From: Tubiluchus corallicola
Taxonomy: Eukaryota; Priapulida; Priapulimorpha; Priapulimorphida; Tubiluchidae
NCBI GenBank assembly: GCA_030141605.1
Contig: JAQGDQ010000592.1
Location: 62,001 to 126,000, forward strand
Reading direction: 5' to 3'
Length of the DNA stretch: 64,000 bases
Shown: piece after piece, positions 13,214-26,100 of the stretch
Numbering within the stretch: position 1 is the stretch's first letter
How the letters are laid out: each line of letters opens with the position of its first letter
Translations under genes and position numbers: made by a program
The notes under the pieces: model-generated
What the model was told of the DNA's origin: nothing
Seen by the model: the letters and a program-made list of their open reading frames with translations, nothing else
The model's database searches: none

Positions 13214-13279
13214 GTTATATTTTCAGGTAACTGATAATTGATGTTGCATCGTCATTACCGTAAATTATGCAACACGTGG

Positions 13280-13285
13280 AATAAA
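13280..13285 (+). terminator. Candidate APC1 polyadenylation signal
   Basis: AATAAA 67 bases after the APC1 stop codon, the first such hexamer downstream. Cleavage would give a very short 3' UTR. Later AT-rich sequence offers alternatives. Confidence 0.45.
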
Positions 13286-15830
13286 GCCAATTTGCAGAAT
13301 TCTTTAAATGTTTCTTCATAATTGCATTACGTGGCAGTTTGGTGCTTGTGATGTGCAAAACAGCTAACTCATTCATTTTTTGTTATCAGGAAGGTCATTC
13401 TAGATCCTGTTGATTAGCCTATGTCAAGGTAACAATTTATTGCTGTAAATCCTTGTGTTATTTTCTCGTTGAAAGAAGGACATTGATCAAGACATGCATA
13501 GAAGAAAATGAACTTGCTTGTGGTTTATTACGCTTCCATTCTCTAAGTAATACCTGAATAATGAATGGTGGAACATCTTCGTGTTCACACTACAAAAAGA
13601 GGACCGAGGCATCATCAAGCATGATATTCATACTCTTAATCTATGAAAGTGAACAGTCTTAATCTTCTAGTTGTTTTTGAAACATATTTTTGCTTGAGAA
13701 TTTTGATAAGTACCAGGAATGCAGCCATCCATTCCACCTACCATAATGGAAGTTGGTGTCAGAATCAGCAAGCATTTTTTGCTAGCTTTCTATAGTTAAT
13801 CTATCTTTCACAGTCATACAAATTCAATTTTAACTATTATAGCAGCAACACTTCGATGTACATAAGATAAAAACAAAAAACGTTTTATTTTAAATAATTA
13901 TTATTCATTGCTTGTATCTTCAATGTCTTTTTACTATAATGTGTTTTGAAAGTGGAAGGTGTGCTAAATTTTCAGTATTATAATATAAAACACAAAAATG
14001 GTCACAAGCCATCTTAATCTTTAATTTTTGGTCATTAGTGCAAAAGAAGAAAGGTTTCCATAGTGACTGTCAAACTTTATATCAAAATATGATTATATCT
14101 TAAACTGACTAAGTGCTAGAATTTAACAAGAATTTGGGCTCTGACTAAACCAATTTAAATCCTTTTATTTCAGGCTGTGGTATTTAAAATAATTAATATT
14201 CAGCAGATGTTTCCCATATTTTTCAGTTTTTCCAGAATATGCACAAGACATTTGCAAGTGAGGATTAATCGCACATTAACATGTTTAGGGTTTTGTTTTT
14301 GACCTGTCTTGGCTAAATAACTACATTAACACCAAGTGGCAATGCAGAATATTATGGTGTGTCAAAATCGAAGTCTTCATCTATGGCCAACTCAACCAGG
14401 TTCACTAGTTGAAACAACTACTCTCTGAACATAATTAAAAACAACAAATTCTGCAGAAGTCGTTTTATTGTTGCAAATGCCTTGTTGACACAAAATTCAT
14501 ATTAAACATGCACAAAACATGTTCAAAGCAGCACAGTGCTAGACAACAGTACACAGACATCAAAATATTACTGAAGCAAATCTGGATGAATACGTCTTTT
14601 CCAATTTTATTAGCATTCATTTAGAGTCGAGATACAGGCAGTGAAATGAAATGCCTCTAGAAAACGAAGAACTGTGAGTAATTGCTGAATTGCGACAAAA
14701 CTTATAAATTTTCACTTTGAAATTAAACTTTAACAGCTACATTAGAACCTCTGGGTTTATAAAATCGAACATGTACACAATGTCATGTTAAAAAGTTGTG
14801 AAGTTTAAAACTGTAAGGACATTTCCGTTACAAGAAAATAACAAATGCTATTTATATCTTGTCACCTGTTCCTATAACTGTAACTAGACAAATTCTGCTC
14901 TAGCATTGAAAACAATTTTTGCTGTTTAGAATACGAATATATATATATATATATATATATAACAGCTATCATTCAAAACTGTGATAATTATAAATATGAA
15001 AAAAACTAACACCTGCAGACATAACTAATGACTAGCAAAGTAAGTTTTTACCCACTGGCGGTCTTCTTACTGTTTTCTTAAACTCAGTAACAAAAGAGTG
15101 CAGATGTTATGAAGACTGAAGATTAACAATTGTTGGAAAATTAAAAAGGACTGTGAGAATTTCTAAATATCTTCCAGTGTTCTCTAATCAAGTGTGGAAA
15201 GAACAGCGCACTAAATAAGATCATCTAATTAATTCTGCTTAGCAATCATATTTATGTACATTTTATTTCATTTACATTTCTATCTGGTTAATATATGTAC
15301 AATCTACATTACAATTTCTTCTTTGGTATATTTCATTTTCTAATTTAATATAATATAACCTTTGTTTTTTTATCACAATTCATTTTTACCTCCACAAATA
15401 ATTGCTAATCAGTTACCCTGTGCTGTTCCTGTTACAGTTTAGGTAAAGTAAGCCTACACAACAATTAAGTGGAATCATTAAATGAAAATTGCTTCATCTA
15501 CAAATAAAGAAGCCAACAAGATTATGCATCAAAGTATGTTAGCTACTACGTAATTTCATTTTCTTTTGTTCTTTTTAACTTTATTGAACAAATAGACGTT
15601 CAGAAATGTGCAAAGCAAAACACAGTCTGCCAAATGCATTCTCTAATGCCGAGTGGTAAGCCATCGCTGCTTCTGTCCAAGTTGCTTGGCTGCATAGTTA
15701 TAGCATCAGTTCTTTCTATTAACTCCAAACAAGCCCTGGGTACGGGATGCTTTTACAACTATCCTTAATGACACAAACTTGCCTTGGTGTAACCTTGTCT
15801 TATCTACAAACTTGGTTTGTACCTCAAATA
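13286..15830. other. Intergenic spacer, APC1 to DUOXA 3' ends
   Basis: AT-rich sequence between two genes that converge tail to tail. I see no open frame, RNA gene or transposon signature. The only structure noted is an AT dinucleotide run at 14937-14960. Confidence 0.6.
14937..14960. repeat. (AT)n microsatellite
   Basis: Twelve uninterrupted AT dinucleotides in the intergenic spacer. Confidence 0.95.
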
Positions 15831-15832
15831 TA

Positions 15833-15838
15833 TTTATT
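15833..15838 (-). terminator. Candidate DUOXA polyadenylation signal
   Basis: AATAAA on the minus strand, 15 bases after the stop of the possible terminal exon. Confidence 0.4.
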
Positions 15839-15852
15839 TATGGCAGATGTGA

Positions 15853-15892
15853 TCATAATGCTCCGACATTTACCACAACTTTATTTTCTTCC
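15853..15892 (-). CDS. DUOXA: Possible DUOXA terminal exon
   Basis: 40 bp after a TTTACAG acceptor, encoding REENKVVVNVGAL-type residues to a TGA at 15855-15853 in the right phase. An AATAAA on the minus strand at 15838-15833 follows 15 bases after the stop. The tail is not conserved in this family, so only transcript data can decide. Confidence 0.45.
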
Positions 15893-18800
15893 CTGTAAAT
15901 AATAAATATTTATTACACTTGAAACCCCAATAAATTCTTGCAACGGTTGAATAATTTTTGTAAAAAAACAGAACAATGCTAAATAATTTACCTAGATTCG
16001 TAAAATTTATTAGACCTGTGCCGCACATCATAGTAATGCCTAGCGGGACGAGGGGACAATTCAAAGCCTCTGTTGTGCATCTCTTCACGCTCTGCTTCTA
16101 TTTCTCTTCGCCTTTCATCTTTGTCCATCTCAAATATTAGTGACATATGTTGGGGTGAACAGGCGTCTATAATTGCTATAATAGCACCGACAAATATGCA
16201 TAACGTACCTGAAAAGAGATTTCATAAATTCATAATTTATTTAATGTCAAATGCATCTCTTTTAAGTTTAGCTATTTTAAATTTTGCTTTAGATGATTCT
16301 TTCATAACTGAATTTGAAGCATGATGATTTAAAGGATTTTAGAGAAAACTGGTGACATAGAAGGCAATATTTTAGGATGACCAGTGAATTCAGAAGTAAT
16401 CAAGCAGTGTGACAAGGAAAGTTTGGATGCTTAGTGCCTTTGCTTAGTGCCTTTAATTTCAGTTAAGATATGTTGACCAAGCAAACAAGATTAAGGCTAG
16501 AAAAGAATAACAATATTGCTTATTTTCTCAAAGGTTTAACAAATGGCGGCATCAGCTTAATTTCAATTACAAATTTTACAATTTTTGGAGCACAACTCAA
16601 TGAAATCTCTAGAATTTTCTTCAGACTGTAACTTGTTAATTGTTAGTTATTATTCAATATGTTAAAAAAATAAGAAATTTTGAACATGTTTTTCATTACT
16701 GTGTTACACATACAAAACATTTTTTTACAACCGTAATATGATAAAATTATGATGAACAAACTTTCGCAAGCAGTGTGAAAAACCCACAAGTTTGCATTGC
16801 CATGTGGAAATTTTTTTCTAATACTCACGGTAACTTGTGTCGGAACCCCCATATTTTTTGTGCATTTGCTAAACTTGTTTGAACTTTTATTATGGGTCAT
16901 TATATAGCAAAAGTGAAAAAGTGACCTTCAGCTGCTGTCAAATCCATTTGCAAACAGAAAGATAAATTTGCATTCTTTTGGTTAAAAAATGCCACAAGCT
17001 AAGCAGCAGGCACTTATGAAATCAATTTTACATTAGTAAAGGGGACAAATTTGGCTCTCACCTGTTGCCATCACTAACCAGTAGCACCATCCAAATTTGA
17101 ACTTCAGCACCTCTTTGTCAAAATGTATTTCTAAATCATACTTAGGTAGCAGCAGGTAATATAGTCCATTTGTCAGAAGTAGAACAACTCCTGTTAATAT
17201 CATACTGTATGCTCCATATCTCATTACCATACAGAATAGAACATTTCCAACTAACCATATTGCAAATGCAGTCCTAAAAGAGATGTTCTATATTGAAATT
17301 GCACTTGTTTAAATCAACTTTTTAATTGCCCTTCTTTGATAATTTGAATAGCAGTTAAAATTGGATTCTCTGCTGTTGCTGCTGAATACTGAAAACATTT
17401 TTCAGAAATTGCTTTTACAACTGTCAATTTAAATTATCCGTTGATTATAAATATACGTGTACAGCGATTGGCTTAGAATGCTGAGTATCTGAATTCCAGA
17501 GCAGTAGAAGCATAAAAATGTTCTGGCTTTCTAATATTTTTTCTCACTCGTAAGCAGTTAAGATTTAATTAAGTAGAGCATTTAATTTGGTGAGAATATT
17601 CCACAGATCCTTTGTAAGTATGTTATTCAGTATCAAAAATAATATAAATACCATATTACTATTAAAATCATCATGCACAACGTTATTAAAATTAGAATGA
17701 GATTTGAACTTTATGCAGCGAGCAAGCTCACGAATTGTACATAACTAAAATCTACCAAAACTTTAAAGTACTTTAACTTTTTGGAAGCTGTTTATTTCTC
17801 AAAGCTTTTCAGAAACTGTTTACTGTGTGGAAAAATTTTTATGAACAAAAAACCTAGACGGAAAATTCAGCTAAAATATTCGTCTGACATAAAACACATT
17901 ATTCTACAAACACTTGTTGTGTGCTAATTTTATATTTCGTTTGTATGCAGAATGAATTTAATTTAAGAAGTCCAAAAGATACTTCAAAATATTAATTATA
18001 CACGAGAAATAAGTGCAACGTGATTGTTATTGTAATATTATAACGGTACAATTAAAAAACACAATTAACAAAGTCAAGAAGTGTAAAAATCTTGCTTTTC
18101 AAAGCAGCAAACTTTTGAGAGAATCTGAGAAGTTGTTTTTTAAATTTGGAACTTTTCCAAGCAATCAGGTTGTCTGATTTTGCACTGGGAAATGCTTGTC
18201 ACATGCCTCTGCGTGCTACGAAAGTGGCGTGAAAGCAGGCTTATCCAAACTCTTAATGATAATTTAAGCATGGGAAATTTTCTCTCTTACAGTAATTAAT
18301 ACTACTAATTATGACTGTACTTGCCAGAGCATCATGTATGAATAATATCCTGCCGATCTGTAGCACCGTCCCCAAACAAATCCTTCCCTATCCACACTGA
18401 AATGTTCGGCTACAGTTAAAATAGGGTAAGGTAAGCCTTTTACTAAAGCTTCTTTGTGACCATATTTGGCGTCTTCCACTGCAAAAAACATATTATGAGG
18501 CATACACATTTTGATTTTAAAAAACATAATTAAAATTTTGCAATAGCAAAATCTTGTTAATTCACATAGTTGTTAATCCTCGATATAGGAGCCAAAATGT
18601 GGAAATCAGCGCCGGTATTACTTCACATCTTCTCATAGGGCCTTTCAGTTCTTTCAATTTTTTTTCACAAGTATTTAGGTATTGTAAGGTAGATGTGCCT
18701 TTTGGGTTTTAAAAAGCTGGGATTCCTTAGGACCCGAGATAGCATGCAAAGCCAGAAAATGGTAGTTTTTCCTCCTGCAGTTTTTGAATTAGCGCCAACT

Positions 18801-21800
18801 AGAGTGGCCCAAGTTTTTACGAATGGCTGAATAGTGAATATAGGTCATTTGGATAATGAAAAAAAATTACGCTAGGGAGAAAAACTTAAAATAAGTGGGT
18901 CGGCTTAGATCTGTTTCCAGACTTCAAGAATAGTGGCTTGTGGTGCGTCCGAGGTCTCAATGAGACAAATTTAATCGTATAAATTATGCCGACATTGGTG
19001 GAACTGTGACCTCACTAGGGGCAAAATAGGGGTCGAGGAAACAAATATCAATCGAAACTAGCCTGCAGAACATCAAATGAAATGTTCGATGAATTGAATC
19101 TTATAAGTTGACAGGCGATTGGTTGATCTTTGACCGATGGGTCACGCATTGAAAAGTTACAAGTTGTGATTTTATTATGAAATGTAGTTCCTAAGTAGTC
19201 AAGCAATTCAAATTCAATAAAATCCAAATTATAAATTTTAAACAAAAGGCAGTTATCTTTTCAAGGCCTAATTCTGTAACTAGGATTGTTTACAAAATTT
19301 TCATTTTCTGCAAACGTCAGAAAATTGTCAACTAGTTTTAAAGTATTGTATTATAAAAAAAGTAACATATTATAGCAAACAGACAACTTGAAACTCTGTT
19401 CTAAAGCACCGGTGAGCCAATTCTGCAAAAACTTATATGGATAAAGCTTTGATAAAAATTGTGGCCATCTACACGACAATAACTGCAAAACGACAGCTGT
19501 AAGTTCTGCAGTTTACAAGATTTCCACCACATAAACGTTAAAAATGTTTAGCTCCTTACACGTTAAAAACAAACTTAAAATTTAGAAAATGTCGTAACTG
19601 TTCATTGTTAACAAAAGAACTGAATATGAGCGTCCCATCTTCCCTAGTTTAACCTTGACGGCCTATATTTGTAATGTCCTTGACATCTAAGACATAAAAC
19701 ACTTGCTCTTCCCGGCGTCGAATGACAATTTGATAGGAAGATTGATGACATTCGCCTTTAATTAAGGTGATAGTCAATTCAGCTGTCTCTTGATTTTCGC
19801 ATTCATTTTTCTCTCAATAAAAGGTGGTAACTGTCTGAAAAAACCCGCTGCGACACCAATGGTAGTAAAATGGCGCACAAATGTCAAGCAGGCAAATGTA
19901 CACAGATCAGTAGCGTATGCCAAGGCCGCTTCAAAAGACTTGAAAGGACCATGGTGTATGCTAAGGTCCTCGCCTAGGCGACTACTCGGACCATTTTCAT
20001 AAACTTTTGCCGCTATCAGGGGCTACAATATAAAATCTGTAAATAAACCAGAAAAAACGATTTAGTAACATTTATACATGATCAGTTTAAAAAAAACTTA
20101 AGTAAACAATTACATGGGTTTAAATAACATAAGTTAGCCCTGCTAAACTTTGTGAAGCGCTTTATACACGACTCCAGATTATACAGCCTGAGCATATGAT
20201 TGGTCTTTTATTGATTAATACACATGTATGTACATATGTAACGACTAACAAAACGAGATAAAATTAATATTTACTAAATTTTATTTACAATGCATTATTA
20301 TTCACTCCAAAAATCTCTCATTGCTTGAGTGACATTGTGAGAGATTCCTAGACTACAGTGGTGGATGTCCGTCAAAATTTATAAAGTTTGGCAGCAACTT
20401 GTGAGGCTAGAAACTGTGTAAGCCTTTCGTGTAAGTTAGCACGAAAACTGAAAATACCTATACAAGCTATTGCTACGGCACATAAATGCACGTCTTCCTA
20501 ATTCTGCTCCTACAACGCTCTCTCTCTCTCTCGACTTTCTCCTCCGTCCATCTACCGATCTATCTCTCTGTCTATCTATCTAGCTATCTATCCAACTAAC
20601 CAACCAATCGAACGACCTACCGACTTACTTAGCTACCTATCTATCCATTTTTCTCTTACTAGATTCAGTTTCATGTGACCAATCTATTCACAGAAAAATA
20701 GAAAAACAAAAATAAACCCAAACTTAATACAGGCTCCTCCAAAAGAGTGAGAGGGAATGTTATTATTACAATCTGTACAGCAATTACATCAAAAGTGTTT
20801 CCGTGCTCTTCAGCAAATACACTTCCGAAACAAGCCTTTAAAAGCAATGATATAATTTATACTCATGGTCTATCTTGCTCTATGTATCAAACAACTTAAA
20901 CCTTTCTCCCTATCAGCAAAATTTCCCCCTATCCTTAACATCAAATGCGGCTAGTATGTCTCACCAACATCGCTGCTTGGAAAGAGCAAACAGCCACGCA
21001 TTGTGTCTACCTGGTATTCGGACTGAAACGCTGGTTCCGTTGGCCACAAGTCATATCAATGCAAGAGTCGAGGCTTCCTCATCAAACTCTTCCATGAACT
21101 CACAACTGGCGCAAAACAACTCTCAAATAAACAGGAATAAAAGTCAAAAATATTCGAATACCACGCCCAGCAGCATTCCAACTGGCATCAGGCTATCCGC
21201 AACAAAACACAGAACAGAAAAGGTTTGCTTCTAAGTTTATGGAGTAGAACTATTTAATCGGGTTCCTCAAACTGTTCGATAAGCCTAACTGTCACGAATT
21301 TTAAAAAGGCTGTTTTAAGTAGTACATTGAAAAATTTTACTCGAAAGTTACAAATTAATTTCTCGCTTAATTTACTTCAGGATGTGTTTGTTTCAAGCTT
21401 GTAAGCTTAGAATTATATTGAAATGTGCTTACTTGTAAAAGCAGAAATCTAGTTTTTTTGCATATAATTATATGTACTGTATTTTTCTTTTAATCAATTT
21501 GTGTTCAACATTTTTATCAACTGATTAAAAATCTTTTATTTTTTGATTAATTTTGTAACTGCGCGTACAGTTTGTATAGTTTTAATTCATATTTATAAAT
21601 AGTTAGCATTTTTTGTGTTTAGTACACTCGATCTGAATGTAAAGGAGCCTATGGCTCATTCTAGTTATCGAGTTTAAATAAAGATGTTATCTTAACTTAT
21701 CTTTCGAAGTCGAAGAAGAGGAACGACACTGCAACTTAAATTTTCGAATACGAGAAAAGGCCAACTAACGAATTTTTTACCAAAAATTTGCGAGCACGTT

Positions 21801-22945
21801 GAAACATGACTTGGTATAAATTCACTCCCAAAAATAAAATTGGCATTATGTAAAATGCCTCGGAAAGTTATATTAGAACAATTGAACATTTGTTTTATTT
21901 TTCGATTAACTAAAATTTATTCATAATTCTATAACAAGCTTAGTAAAAGTATGTTCAGAATCTTAGAATAATTCACTTTGCCTGGGGAAACTTTTGCATA
22001 ATGCCAAGAAAGTATAGAAGAATTATTTTAGACACTTTACTTGGTTTGTTTTTGTCACTCCATAAAATGCCTAGGCATCACATTTTCACATAATTTTATG
22101 CATAAAAAGCAAAACAAACAACATAACCTGGTAGTATGTCAGTAGCTTCATTTTGTTGACAAATTAACGGTCCTAATGCAAAGACAAAAGACAGGACATG
22201 ACACAGATGACCTGAAGTCAAGATTGCTTTACACGCAATGCTGCTAATCACAAGTGATAATGGGGGCTAAAGGGCATTAAAACGGGTCGTCATCTTAAAA
22301 TTTGTCATTAAAGCGCGTCATCATCTTACAATTTGTCATTAAAATGGGTCATCATCTTAAAATTTATGTGGTACAGGGTAACGGAGAGTCGAAAGGCAAT
22401 TTTCTTCACTAATTGATGAGTTCAGACAGTGTTACAGCATGTCACAGATTCATTTAGGCCATGCTAACCTGCTTAAAAACGAATAGTTCTTTATGGAATG
22501 AAAAAAATTCTTGCAACATGCTAAATAAGTATTAGCTGAATGCGAACAACCCGACCAGATGATGATCGAGCTCAGAGGTCCGACAATCATCCAGAATAGT
22601 TAGGGAAAGGAAAAACTGAGGCTGACTGTTGCAGTTGTGACCGGTAGAAAGTACATAGCTACAAGTTTTGGTATAACGAAACACCTTACTGTACTTTTTT
22701 CCGAGAAAAAGAGTTGTATTTGTCAACCAGCAGTTCCTAGCGTACTGATAAATCCGTGAGCCTACATTTATTTTCGTTGAATCAAATGACAACTTCATTT
22801 CTACTTGATCATTGACCTTCCAAGAATTTTCATTTAAGTCTGTTCATACATTGTAGTTTAATGATTAAATCACGTTCGGTCATATCAAATATACTTACTG
22901 CTACAGAAATCGATCAATATTAAAAATATTTAATAGACTTCGTTT

Positions 22946-23004
<59 letters not shown>

Positions 23005-23051
23005 CAGTAGTAGTAGTAGTAGTAGTTGTAGTGGTTGTAGTGGTAGTAGTG

Positions 23052-23146
<95 letters not shown>

Positions 23147-26100
23147 TTATTGACATTGGTCCAGCAAACGCAACAAAATAATAATTTTGACAACAAATAT
23201 TCACTCTACATACATCCTTACGTTTATACTATACAATAGCATTGTAGCGAGATGTATTATGGATGTATAGGCTACCTTATCTACTGTAATGCTTTGCATT
23301 TCACAAAAGGACTGCAAAGTTGTTGCCTTTACTTGCAATTTTGAATCTATATAAATAAGCATTAGATGTTACAAGAAAAACTTTTAGTCTTAATCACAGT
23401 AAGAACAGCAGTAATGTTGCTTACAGCAATTTTACGCTTATTATTTTTGTTTTGAGCTTAGATGTGTTATCTGATTATCGTCATATATTCTTTTGTACAA
23501 GTGTATGCATTTTCTGTGAATAACGTGATACCAATAATTATTTTCTTTATAGCCCCTAATTGACGTCAGTGTATTATGTCTCCATTAGTATGGGTTAGCC
23601 TCATGACTCATAATTTGTTATGATTGTTTCAGAATCTGCGCACTGTACAATCTAAATAATAGGAGTTTGGCTATGCCGTTTGTTATCATCAATAAACTTA
23701 AAACTAAACTAACTAATCAAGTAGCCCCCAGGTTACAAGTATAGAAAACAGTTTATAATTATATATGAGTAATACAACTTATTATAATTTTAATTTTCCA
23801 TGAATTCCCAGTGCATGTGTAATTTCGTATGTGTCCAGTCATACTTTCCGTCCCGTTACACACAGATGCAGCACAAGGACGATCAACACTCAAGGACACT
23901 CGTTAAATACTGCAATTCCTAACGGAAACGGGAAAAATGAAGCAAAGAAAATTATACTTCAAGCTTTTAAGCCTCTTATGAGGGAAGTCGGGTCGTCTTT
24001 CGACTTTTAAATACATCATATAAAAGCGCGAGATAATTTGTGTATTTTGTTTTGCTCATAGGATGGAACTTTGGCAATTACTCTACGTATGCGCCACTTA
24101 ACAAGCTGGATACATACAGCCGCCACTTTTCCGTGGGCTGTTTTGCGGTAAAGGAACCTGACGTCGACAACGTTTAATTGGCAACATTTCTGAGATGGGT
24201 AACAAATAGCTGTCTAGAGAGCAAATACAACCACACCTGGATAGTAGCAGAACTCCCTGGGTAGTCGCAATAATCCCCTACACTCATTCACTGACTTGCT
24301 CGCGCATCCCTTCTCGCACTTATTTATTCACCTGCTTAATGTATCACTCACGTATTTAGTTCAAGTCAGTGGTGTTAATAATGTCGAATAGATTAAATAA
24401 ATTCGATCACTTTTTCATTATTTAATATCTCATTCAGTCTGTTACTCGTTCACTTGCTCATTCATTAGTGCTGTCTTTAACTTGCTCACTCACTTTTGTC
24501 TTTAACTCACTCACTCTGCCTGTTACAGTAACCAACTTACTTATATGCTTACACCGAAATGTTCAGTATATTTCATTATCGGCTATCGTTCTCTTGCTTA
24601 CAGCTGATATGTTGAGGGGGAATTTGTGGTTTTGCGCTATTGACCATTTTAGAATAACGGCAGATTCTCGCACCTGTGCTCTGTGGCTATAATTTCGTGA
24701 GTAATAAATTAAATTTTCCTTTTCAGTTGATTACTATTTACCCCCACTGGTATCTTTTAATTCGCTGAAAGTTAGGGTCACAAAATGTAACAAATGTATT
24801 GAACAAAATGAAATCAATAGCTTCCTTAAATTTGATCTTATCAAAGCAATGATAACCAACATAACACACTCTACTGAAACCAACACATAAATAGTTATTA
24901 AATGTACTAAACAAATATCGAAAATACGGAAGTACCAAAAAATTAACGCGTAATGTACAAAAAATCAACGCATAATGTAACAAAACAATACACAATGTAA
25001 TAACATTAGCCAATAATATAACAAAAGAATTAACGCATAATGTAAGACCCCCAAAATGCATAGTGTAATAACGTTAAGTTTAACGCATACTGTAACACTG
25101 CAGCAACGCATAATGTAATAACCGATAATGTAACTAGCAGAATTAATGTTAATTGGTGTAATTTTTTATATATATATAGTATTTTTTGGAATATGAAGGT
25201 GGTGAGCATCATTAAGCCAGGGTTTCAATTGTGTGTCGTTTGGCATTGGTCAATTCGTTTGTGCTTCATTTCGTCAGTCTATCTTTTCGCCAGTTTTCCA
25301 TTTCACCAGTCTATCGTTTCTCCAATGTAACTTTTCACCAATCTATTATTTCGCCAATCAATCTTTTCGCCTGGTTACTATGGCGACTAGTTTATCATAT
25401 TTCACAATCTATAAATTCGCCAATCTATCTTTTTGCCAGTGCATCATTTCGCTAGTCTAACTTTCTAGCAGTTGATAATAGAAATAGTGCAAAAGGTATT
25501 AAAATAGTAGTACACCTAGACAGTGCATCACTTCGCCAGTCTATATTTTCACCAGTGCGTCATTTCCCCCATCAGGTCGAGTAATGAAACCGTTGCATTT
25601 TTTGACCGTTTTCTGGACCGTTCTCTGTCAAAATCATGAATCTGACAAACTCACTAACATGACTAAATTCGGGAAGACATAATTCCCTAACTCCTTGACT
25701 GACACTGAAGACTCATAAACCATTAGGTCCTTGATGTGGAATTTTTGTGGAACCTCGCCAGAACATGACCCTTTTGTTACTCAATGCTGAAGCACCTCGT
25801 TTCACTGTAGCCCCTTGTCCCACGCAGCCCCCACTTCGTTTCACTGTGGCCCCCTTGCCCCACGCAGCCCCCACTTCGTTTCACTGTGGCCCCCTTGCCC
25901 CACGCAGCCCTCACATCGTTTCACTGTGGTCCCCTTGTCCCACGCAGCCCCTACTTCGTTTCACCGTGGCCCCCTTGTCCCACGCAGCCTGCCAACCTGG
26001 CCCCCAGTGGTGATAGCCCGATCAATTCTCCAACAACGTGCCACACAGCCGCCACCGCCACAAGGCTGCCACGATACGGCTGTTTTTCTAGACACATGTC

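Noticed and set aside
22920-23204. Minus-strand frames of poly-Tyr, poly-Leu and poly-Thr
   Set aside because: They are translations of the AGT microsatellite with no non-repetitive coding sequence.
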